Under the pieces are notes generated by a model. It was not told where the DNA came from. It saw only the letters and a program-made list of their open reading frames with translations, and ran no database searches. A program made the position numbers and the translations under genes. DNA of 9,969 bases, from contig JAHIUV010000215.1 of the NCBI GenBank assembly GCA_018817035.1, positions 1 through 9,969 of the forward strand. The letters run 5' to 3'. Of the stretch, positions 1 to 5,157 are shown piece after piece. Positions within the stretch are counted from its first letter, which is position 1; every line of letters starts with the position of its first letter. The DNA comes from Candidatus Omnitrophota bacterium (GTDB taxonomy: Bacteria > Omnitrophota > Gorgyraeia > Gorgyraeales > Gorgyraeaceae).

Positions 1-9
1 AAATAGTTT

Positions 10-134
10 GCTGACTTTTGAATATTTCAAACAATATTCTTCGAGCGTAGCCCCAAGCTTTATGTTCTCGACAAGCTCGAACAATATTGTCAGGGGCGAA
101 GTCGAGAAGTTTCAAAGTCAGCAGAGTTTGTTGC
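10..134. repeat. Mosaic palindromic intergenic repeat, copy A
   Basis: This AT/GC-mosaic stretch left of cinA has nested inverted repeats. The outer arms are GCTGACTTTTGAA (10-22) and TTCAAAGTCAGC (111-122), which differ by one T. The inner arms are 31-46 and 75-90, matching at 15 of 16 positions (ACAATATTCTTCGAGC against ACAATATTGTTCGAGC on the other strand). Modules TTCTCGAC, GCTCGAACAATATTG and GTCGAGAAG recur in the same order in copy B at 8163-8281, so this is a dispersed family and not a one-off hairpin. It has no coding capacity: the reading frame across it is not protein-like. It could be a MITE-like or REP-like non-autonomous element. The right boundary is uncertain, somewhere between 122 and 134. 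Nothing else is visible in bases 1-155. Confidence 0.7.
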
Positions 135-155
135 AATATCCTCCAATAAAACATA

Positions 156-184
156 TTGATTGCATGTCATATATTGCTTATAAT
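156..184 (+). promoter_or_regulatory. Sigma-70-type promoter for cinA-thpR
   Basis: A -35-like TTGATT (156-161, four of six consensus bases) is followed after exactly 17 bases by a perfect TATAAT -10 box (179-184). Transcription would start about seven bases later, near 191-192, which is the A of the preferred cinA ATG. The site sits between repeat copy A and cinA and is the best promoter match in the window. The predicted transcript would have almost no 5' leader, in keeping with the absence of a Shine-Dalgarno sequence before this ATG. Confidence 0.6.
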
Positions 185-191
185 AGATGCT

Positions 192-1445
192 ATGGGAATC
201 TCAGCGCATGTGATATGCATAGGTAATGAGATCATGCTGGGCCACATTAACAATACCAATGCCCAGTATGCGTCAAAAAACCTGGCCTCGATAGGAATAA
301 GGACCTCCGAACATCTATCCATACAGGACGATCCTGATACCATAATCTCCTCCATAAGAAACTCTTTGCGCGCGGCTGATATCGTTATCCTCAGCGGAGG
401 CCTCGGCCCTACTGTCGATGACATAACTCTTGACTGTATCGGAAAATCTCTTGAGAGAAAATTGCTATATAACAATAAAGTAGCGGAACACATAAAAAAG
501 CATTTCAAAAAACGCGGCCTGGTAATGCCAAGGAATAATCTCAGGCAGGCGCTTGTGCCTAAAGGCGCTATACCGATACTGAATAATATCGGCAGCGCGC
601 CGGGGCTGTTAATACCTGTCCATGGAAAAATACTCGTCGCTCTTCCCGGAGTGCCCTTTGAGCTGTATGAAATGTTCAAGAAAAATGTCCTCCCTTACCT
701 CAAAAAAAGATTCCACCCGGACAAAATAATAAAATCCCGCGTCATCAAAATAACAGGGCTCCCCGAGTCAAAGGTAAACGAAAAGCTCGAAGATATACTA
801 AAGCTTTCCGGTAATGTGGAAATGGGCATATATCCCCATCCCGAGGAAATAACGGTAAAAATAACCGTGACCGATAAGAATAAAAATAAAGTCAACGCCA
901 TAATAAAAAAAATAGAGAAAAAAATAAGACTGCGGCTCAAGGATTACATCTTCGGATATGATGACGAGAGCCTGGAGGAAGTCGTCGGGAGATTGCTGAC
1001 AAAAAAGAAAAAAACATTGTCCGTAGCCGAGTCCTGCACAGGAGGGCTCTTGTCCGACAGGATAACGGGAGTGTCAGGAAGCTCAAACTATTTTCAAATG
1101 GCCGCGATAACATACAGCAATGCTTCAAAAAATAAGTTCCTGGCTATCCCAGTGGAAATAATAAACAAACATGGCGCTGTTTCCGGTCAGGTAGCGAGCC
1201 TTATGGCAAAAAATATACGTCTTCTCGCTAAGACCGACATAGGCATAGGCATCAGCGGTATCGCCGGCCCGAGAGGCGGCACAAAGAAGAAACCCATAGG
1301 CCTTGTCTACATATCCATGTCCGCAAAAAAGAAAACCATATGCCGGAAATTCCTGTTCCTGGGCCAACGCGACATAATAAAACGCAAGGCCTCCCAGGCT
1401 GCCCTAAACCTGCTTAGGAAAGAACTATGTTCCGCGCTTTCATAG
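192..1445 (+). CDS. cinA: CinA-family protein: MoCF-like domain plus NMN amidohydrolase domain
   Basis: A 417-residue two-domain protein of normal family length. Residues about 5-165 form the molybdopterin-binding/MoCF-like domain (COG1058): a GNEIMLGHINNTNAQ start, SGGLGPTVDD at 68-77 and ALPGVPFELYEMF at 150-162. Residues about 260-415 form the CinA C-terminal domain, known elsewhere to deamidate nicotinamide mononucleotide in pyridine-nucleotide salvage. It carries AESCTGG (279-285, with the candidate catalytic Ser281), Tyr308 and Lys313 in YSNASK, and SGIAGPRGG (355-363). The family's N-terminal domain can act as an ADP-ribose pyrophosphatase, which is inferred here. ATG 192 is chosen over TTG 156 because the conserved family start follows it at once and TTG 156 lies in the -35 box. 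The 3' end overlaps thpR by 19 bases. A lysine-rich, A-tract stretch lies at residues 229-250. Confidence 0.93.
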   Translation: MGISAHVICIGNEIMLGHINNTNAQYASKNLASIGIRTSEHLSIQDDPDTIISSIRNSLRAADIVILSGGLGPTVDDITLDCIGKSLERKLLYNNKVAEHIKKHFKKRGLVMPRNNLRQALVPKGAIPILNNIGSAPGLLIPVHGKILVALPGVPFELYEMFKKNVLPYLKKRFHPDKIIKSRVIKITGLPESKVNEKLEDILKLSGNVEMGIYPHPEEITVKITVTDKNKNKVNAIIKKIEKKIRLRLKDYIFGYDDESLEEVVGRLLTKKKKTLSVAESCTGGLLSDRITGVSGSSNYFQMAAITYSNASKNKFLAIPVEIINKHGAVSGQVASLMAKNIRLLAKTDIGIGISGIAGPRGGTKKKPIGLVYISMSAKKKTICRKFLFLGQRDIIKRKASQAALNLLRKELCSALS

Positions 1446-1990
1446 CGATAGATCTCGATCTTGCCCATAAACAAAAAATATCCGGCCTTATCTCTGACCT
1501 TAAACAGGCGAACGCCGACGTCAAATGGGCAAATGAAGGCCAATTACACATCACCCTGAAATTTCTCGGCAATATAGGCGATATCGAATTAGAACAAGTT
1601 TCCGGCATTATTAAAGACATCGCGATCAATACCAAAACATTCGCTATTTCCCTTTCAGGGATAAGCGTGTTCCCTGATACACATAGGCCTAACGTTGTCT
1701 GGGTCGGGATAGATAAAGGCGCTGATATCTTAAAATTCCTGGTCGATAAAATAGGCTCAAGGCTGGAAAGCGCGGGGCTTAAAAAAGAAAAGCGTGAGTT
1801 CAGGGCTCATCTCACGTTGGGCAGGGCCAAATCCTTAAAAAACATAAACTATCTTACGGAACTCATCAAAAAAACCGACTTTAGGCCAACTGACAAAATA
1901 GAAATCAAAAACATTATTTTATTCCAAAGTACCCTGACGCCCAAAGGCGCTGTCCATACACCCCTGGCAAAGTTCAAATTATCCTGCTGA
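1427..1990 (+). CDS. thpR: RNA 2',3'-cyclic phosphodiesterase (2H family, LigT/ThpR)
   Basis: A 187-residue member of the 2H phosphoesterase superfamily, with its two diagnostic HxTx motifs: HITL at 41-44 and HLTL at 128-131. These line the active site in known members. Family enzymes hydrolyse 2',3'-cyclic phosphates on RNA to 2'-phosphates, and some ligate tRNA half-molecules 2'-5' in vitro. The physiological substrate is not known from sequence. The MFRAFIAIDL start is typical and length is normal. AGGA at 1416-1419, seven bases before the ATG and inside the end of cinA, supports this start. The ATG overlaps cinA by 19 bases, so the pair is probably co-transcribed and translationally coupled. 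Its last 17 bases overlap the convergent pgpA gene. In many bacteria recA follows cinA-thpR; no recA is present here. Confidence 0.92.
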   Translation: MFRAFIAIDLDLAHKQKISGLISDLKQANADVKWANEGQLHITLKFLGNIGDIELEQVSGIIKDIAINTKTFAISLSGISVFPDTHRPNVVWVGIDKGADILKFLVDKIGSRLESAGLKKEKREFRAHLTLGRAKSLKNINYLTELIKKTDFRPTDKIEIKNIILFQSTLTPKGAVHTPLAKFKLSC

Positions 1991-2426
1991 TAACCTGTAA
2001 TATTATATTGGCGTAAATACCTGCCGCGATATCATCCAGCATTATGCCCGCGCCGCCGCCTAATCTCTCTAACCTATTCGCGGGCCATGGTTTTAATATA
2101 TCGAAAAATCTGAAAAGCAAAAAGGCGGATATGACATATCCTAAGGTTACGGGCAGCATGAATAAACTGACCAGCATGCCGCTAAACTCGTCTATTACTA
2201 TCTCAGACGGGTCTTTTTTGCCAAAAACCCTCTCGGCGTTTCCGGAGCTTAAGAACCCTATAACAATACACGCGACAATAACAACCGTCATTACGAATAA
2301 ACCCGGCCTTATAAAAAAATACAAAGCCAGCGCGGCAAGGCTCCCGGCAGTACCTGAGGCTACGGGAAAATAACCTATATAGAAAACGCTCGCTATCATT
2401 CTGCAGGCTCTATCTCTTGTTTTCAT
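1974..2426 (-). CDS. pgpA: Phosphatidylglycerophosphatase A
   Basis: A 150-residue PgpA-family membrane protein, slightly shorter than the E. coli enzyme. It dephosphorylates phosphatidylglycerophosphate to phosphatidylglycerol at the inner membrane. Family signatures are clear: PVASGTAGSLAA at 21-32, KKDPSEIVIDEFSGML at 70-85 (acidic residues for metal binding), FRFFDILKPWP at 105-115 and GGAGIMLDD at 124-132. Hydrophobic segments lie at about 26-38, 43-60, 84-103 and 133-148. The ATG overlaps the pgsA stop as ATGA. AAGGAT at 2435-2440, eight bases upstream, serves as ribosome-binding site. The partner enzyme making its substrate (pgsA) is directly upstream, which strengthens the call. The 3' end runs into thpR on the opposite strand, and no intrinsic terminator is visible after it. 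Confidence 0.93.
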   Translation of the reverse strand: MKTRDRACRMIASVFYIGYFPVASGTAGSLAALALYFFIRPGLFVMTVVIVACIVIGFLSSGNAERVFGKKDPSEIVIDEFSGMLVSLFMLPVTLGYVISAFLLFRFFDILKPWPANRLERLGGGAGIMLDDIAAGIYANIILQVISRII

Positions 2427-2980
2427 GTAAAAATATCCTTATTCCTTACCATATAAGAAATGCCTGACGTCAATGTCATTACCACGGTAATAAACATCAG
2501 TATGTAAACGCCTGACCTGTAATAATCTATATATCTGAAAGTAAAAGATAGCTCCTTTATTATCAAAAATACAAGTATCGACAGCATGGCGACTATTTGC
2601 GATACGGTTTTGTGTTTTCCCGCTACCTCCGCGGCAAGGACCTTTTTCTTGGATAAAGCCAATATCCTTATCCCCGTTATGACCAACTCCCTGGATATGA
2701 TCACCATTACCATCCACGCAGGTATTATCTTCATCTCAACGAATGCCAAAAACCCTCCCAGGATCAATATCTTATCGGCGATGGGGTCCATTAATTTACC
2801 GAAATCAGTGATACTGCCTGTTTTTCTCGCGATAAATCCGTCAAAATAATCCGTAACGCACGCCAGCGTAAAAACAGCGAGTGCCGCGAATTTAGCGCTG
2901 AGGCCCCTTACGAACAAAAATAATATAAAAATACCCGCCAGAACTATCCTGGAAACCGTCAATTTATTAGCAAGATTCAT
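2423..2980 (-). CDS. pgsA: CDP-diacylglycerol--glycerol-3-phosphate 3-phosphatidyltransferase
   Basis: A 185-residue integral membrane enzyme that joins CDP-diacylglycerol to glycerol-3-phosphate, giving phosphatidylglycerophosphate and CMP. This is the committed step to phosphatidylglycerol. The CDP-alcohol phosphotransferase motif D-x2-DG-x2-AR-x8-G-x3-D-x3-D is complete at 44-69 (Asp44, Asp47, Gly48, Ala51, Arg52, Gly61, Asp65, Asp69). The MNLANKLTVSRIVL start and the later VAGKHKTVSQ segment are typical of PgsA and argue against phosphatidylserine synthase. Hydrophobic helices occupy most of the chain. ATG 2980 is preferred over in-frame starts at 2992 and 3016 because the family start falls there and GGGGGA lies four bases upstream. 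The stop overlaps the pgpA start (ATGA), so the two steps of the pathway are coupled. Confidence 0.93.
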   Translation of the reverse strand: MNLANKLTVSRIVLAGIFILFLFVRGLSAKFAALAVFTLACVTDYFDGFIARKTGSITDFGKLMDPIADKILILGGFLAFVEMKIIPAWMVMVIISRELVITGIRILALSKKKVLAAEVAGKHKTVSQIVAMLSILVFLIIKELSFTFRYIDYYRSGVYILMFITVVMTLTSGISYMVRNKDIFT

Positions 2981-2984
2981 ATAA

Positions 2985-2990
2985 TCCCCC
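2985..2990 (-). promoter_or_regulatory. Ribosome-binding site of pgsA
   Basis: GGGGGA on the minus strand lies four bases before the ATG at 2980 and fixes that start over two upstream in-frame candidates. The spacing is slightly short. Its upstream edge touches the 3' arm of the inverted repeat at 2992-3027, so folding of that hairpin could affect ribosome access. That regulatory effect is inference. Confidence 0.5.
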
Positions 2991-2991
2991 A

Positions 2992-3027
2992 TTAACTTCA
3001 CAAAACTGCAATGCACTGTGAAGTTAA
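2992..3027 (-). other. 11-bp perfect inverted repeat between rimO and pgsA
   Basis: TTAACTTCACA (2992-3002) and TGTGAAGTTAA (3017-3027) are exact reverse complements separated by 14 bases. The loop itself contains TGCAATGCA, which could add a short inner stem. In the minus-strand transcript the 5' arm covers the rimO stop codon (TAA, 3024-3026), and the 3' arm ends one or two bases before the pgsA GGGGGA site. No U-tract follows, so it is not a standard intrinsic terminator. It may be an mRNA processing or stability hairpin, or a translational control element for pgsA. Confidence 0.65.
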
Positions 3028-4283
3028 GACTGCTTCTCCGCTTCCCCTACCAGGTCATACTCGTATGTGTCGGTTATGCGGACGTCGTAAAAACTGCCCG
3101 GTTTTAATCCTTTACCTTTAACATATACATTTCCATCGACCTCAGGCGCGTCGTATTCTGTCCTACCTATATATTGCTCCTCATTTTTCTCGTCTATTAA
3201 CACCTTTAACACGCGGCCTTTTAACTTTTCGTTTATGCCCATGGATATCTCCTGCTGTAATAACATTGCCTCATCAAAACGTCTTTCTTTTTCCTGTTCG
3301 GATACCTGGGCCTTGAAATCATGCGCCGGAGTGCCTTCTTCCCTGGAATACCTGAAAATACCCAATCTTTCAAATCTTATATCCCTCATAAAAGACAATA
3401 ATTCCTGAAACTCCTTCTCTGTTTCTCCGGGAAAACCGACTATAAGCGAAGACCGTATCGCCACTCCGGGGATCTCTTTCCTGATAAATTTTATCAATGA
3501 GAGAATGGCGTCTTTGCCCGCTTTCCTGCCCATTCTTTTCAATATCATGTCATTTATATGTTCTACGGGCAAATCGATATATTTGCAAATATTGCCGCTG
3601 TCGCGGATTGCCTTTATCGCATCCCTTTCCAAGTTGGACGGATGGGCATAAAGAAGCCTCAGCCAATTTTTGCCGCATACCCCGCTTAATTTTCTTAATA
3701 ATTCCGAAAGCCCCTTTTTGCCGTATAGGTCAATACCATACATAGACGCGTCCTGGCCTATCAGGACGACTTCCTTAACCCCTTTTTTGATCAAAAACTC
3801 CGCCTCTTTTATTACTGACTCGAGTTTTCTGCTCTTGTAGCCGCCCTTTAAATAAGGTATCACGCAATACGTACATCTGTTATAACATCCTTCCGAAATC
3901 TTTACGTAAGAGTAATGCGGCGGGGTAAGTCTCGCGGAAAGATCCTTACTTGGATCAGGGTCAAACTCCACGATGCCCCTGAATTCATCGACCTCTTTCA
4001 ATTCTTTTTTTAATTCCACAGGGTATCTTTGAGGAAGGCAACCTGCTACTATGATCTTTTTGACTGAACCATTCTTCTTGGCCTCTATCACCTTTAAAAT
4101 AGTATCTATGGATTCTACCTTCGCGTCCTTTATAAAAGCGCAGGTGTTTATCAATACAATATCCGATCCATCGGGCTCCTCCCGAAACATATACCCCTTT
4201 TTCTCGTATTCGGAGATCAGGCGTTCTGAATCCGTTAAATTTCTCGGACAACCAAGGCTTATTATGCTAAAAGTTTTTTTCAT
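3024..4283 (-). CDS. rimO: Ribosomal protein S12 methylthiotransferase RimO
   Basis: A 419-residue radical-SAM methylthiotransferase. RimO adds a methylthio group to a conserved aspartate of ribosomal protein S12 using two [4Fe-4S] clusters. The N-terminal UPF0004 domain supplies Cys12 (SLGCPRN), Cys48 (INTCAF) and Cys82 (AGCLPQRY). The radical-SAM CxxxCxxC is Cys133, Cys137 and Cys140. The C-terminal TRAM region carries RTEYDAPEVDGNVYV, which is RimO-like rather than MiaB-like. The motif after the cluster, usually IPxxRGxxRSR, reads IPYLKGGYKSR, with Lys at two usual Arg positions. ATG 4283 (MKKTFSIISLGCPRN) is chosen. An extension to 4325 would add 14 residues encoded by repeat and hairpin DNA. 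No Shine-Dalgarno sequence is evident; a terminator-like hairpin ends just before the ATG. Confidence 0.95.
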   Translation of the reverse strand: MKKTFSIISLGCPRNLTDSERLISEYEKKGYMFREEPDGSDIVLINTCAFIKDAKVESIDTILKVIEAKKNGSVKKIIVAGCLPQRYPVELKKELKEVDEFRGIVEFDPDPSKDLSARLTPPHYSYVKISEGCYNRCTYCVIPYLKGGYKSRKLESVIKEAEFLIKKGVKEVVLIGQDASMYGIDLYGKKGLSELLRKLSGVCGKNWLRLLYAHPSNLERDAIKAIRDSGNICKYIDLPVEHINDMILKRMGRKAGKDAILSLIKFIRKEIPGVAIRSSLIVGFPGETEKEFQELLSFMRDIRFERLGIFRYSREEGTPAHDFKAQVSEQEKERRFDEAMLLQQEISMGINEKLKGRVLKVLIDEKNEEQYIGRTEYDAPEVDGNVYVKGKGLKPGSFYDVRITDTYEYDLVGEAEKQS

Positions 4284-4284
4284 A

Positions 4285-4305
4285 AAAAATGAGGGCTCAG
4301 CCCCC
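4285..4305 (-). terminator. Terminator-like hairpin just upstream of rimO
   Basis: On the minus strand GGGGGC, loop UGA and GCCCUC form a six-pair stem with one G-U pair. They are followed by AUUUUUU (4284-4290) and then directly by the rimO AUG. The form resembles a short intrinsic terminator. It could attenuate transcription from rodZ into rimO. The three-base loop and short stem make its strength uncertain, and it could instead mark a former operon boundary. Confidence 0.4.
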
Positions 4306-4320
4306 CCTTGTAACACAACT

Positions 4321-4347
4321 GTCATCCCCGTGAAAACGGGGATCCGG
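4321..4347. repeat. REP/dRS3-like palindromic repeat
   Basis: ATCCCCGT (4324-4331), loop GAAA and ACGGGGAT (4336-4343) form a perfect eight-base hairpin. It is flanked by GTC on the left and CCGG on the right. The general form, GTCATnCCCG-loop-CGGGnATCC, is a repeat type seen in many bacterial genomes, for example the ATTCCC...GGGAAT class. Only one copy lies in this window, so family membership is from recognition and not from copy number. It lies between the rodZ stop and rimO. Confidence 0.6.
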
Positions 4348-4359
4348 ATGGGGATAAAT

Positions 4360-5142
4360 CTATTTTGAGATTACCCCGTCCCTGGTAATAACGAGTGTCT
4401 TCTTTTCCCCTTTTTTCCCCGGAAAACCGAGGTCTTTCCCGTTAAGCATCAATGTTACCCCTCCGGCATTGCCCAGTTCGATCTCTATGGTTTTTTTTGC
4501 TTTCCAGACGTCGCTCGTTCCTTTATTAAGAGCTCCCCTGAACACCAGAGACCCATCACTTACGACCTGGATCCAAGTATTGTAACGGGCCTTAAGGTGT
4601 ATCTCAATGACATCATCCTTTTTTTCTTTCTCAACTGATACCGGCACGGCCGCGGATACAGGCGCTGGTTTCAAAGTAACAGCTTTAGCGGCAACGGCTT
4701 TTTCTTTACTGTCCCGCTTCTCCGCCGCGCGCGCCTTGTATTTAGCGGAAGTGTTCTTCATGAATCTGCCGACATGTATAAAACCAAATAACAATAAATA
4801 CGCGCTGAATATAATAGCTATGCCCGAGCCTATCTTCCTCCTGTGTTTTATAAACCAATCACCCCGCGCTTTCTCGTCCTTCAATATCAATCGAGGATCA
4901 TCTTTTTTTCTGCCTGTAGATAAAAACTCCTTGACCTTGGTTTCCTCGAGCGCGCCTAAAAAACTAGCATAGGTTTTAACAAAACCACGCGCGTAAAAAA
5001 CAGACGAAATATCCTGAAGCCTGTCTTCTTCTATCGCGGCTATGATTTTTTTAGGTATGCGGCTCTTTTCCGAAGCTTCTTCTGCGGATATATTCTTTGA
5101 CTCACGGATCTTTTTAAGGGATTTTCCCGGGGATTCCATCAT
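4360..5142 (-). CDS. rodZ: RodZ-like HTH membrane protein with DUF4115 domain
   Basis: A 260-residue bitopic protein with the RodZ architecture. A Cro/C1-type helix-turn-helix at about 7-70 (SLKKIRESKNISAEEAS..RIPKKIIAAIEED..FYARGFVKTYASFLG) is followed by a basic stretch and one membrane helix at about 105-125. Next come an Ala/Lys-rich linker (128-175) and a C-terminal DUF4115-type beta domain (177-258; WIQVVSDGSLVFRGAL, VTLMLNGKDLG). In known bacteria RodZ links the MreB cytoskeleton to the wall-elongation machinery. HTH residues bind MreB more than DNA. No mreB is visible here, so the role is inferred from architecture. The start could be either of two consecutive ATGs (5142 or 5139), and no Shine-Dalgarno is seen. 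It begins 15 bases after the ftsK stop, so co-expression is likely. Firmicutes carry a comparable gene (ymfM) at the same place. Confidence 0.82.
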   Translation of the reverse strand: MMESPGKSLKKIRESKNISAEEASEKSRIPKKIIAAIEEDRLQDISSVFYARGFVKTYASFLGALEETKVKEFLSTGRKKDDPRLILKDEKARGDWFIKHRRKIGSGIAIIFSAYLLLFGFIHVGRFMKNTSAKYKARAAEKRDSKEKAVAAKAVTLKPAPVSAAVPVSVEKEKKDDVIEIHLKARYNTWIQVVSDGSLVFRGALNKGTSDVWKAKKTIEIELGNAGGVTLMLNGKDLGFPGKKGEKKTLVITRDGVISK

Positions 5143-5157
5143 TTTTTAAATATCAAA

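Noticed and set aside
156..191. TTG start giving a 12-residue longer CinA
   Set aside because: The TTG forms part of the -35 box, and the added residues do not match the family. ATG 192 directly precedes the conserved start of the domain.
8..226. Open frame of 72 codons at the left edge
   Set aside because: It lies across the palindromic repeat and the cinA promoter and overlaps cinA in another frame. The translation has no recognisable domain, and no ribosome-binding site was seen.
903..925. A8 and A7 tracts in cinA as a programmed slippage site
   Set aside because: The full-length frame continues normally into the conserved C-terminal domain, and a Lys-rich linker in an AT-leaning gene explains the tracts.
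4284..4325. 14-residue N-terminal extension of RimO
   Set aside because: It is encoded by the terminator-like hairpin and the edge of the REP-like repeat. The family start MKKTFSIISLGCPRN falls at 4283.
4360..5142. Cargo-type transcriptional regulator or toxin-antitoxin HTH gene
   Set aside because: The HTH is followed by a single membrane helix and a DUF4115-like domain in a conserved division/envelope neighbourhood, which is the RodZ architecture.
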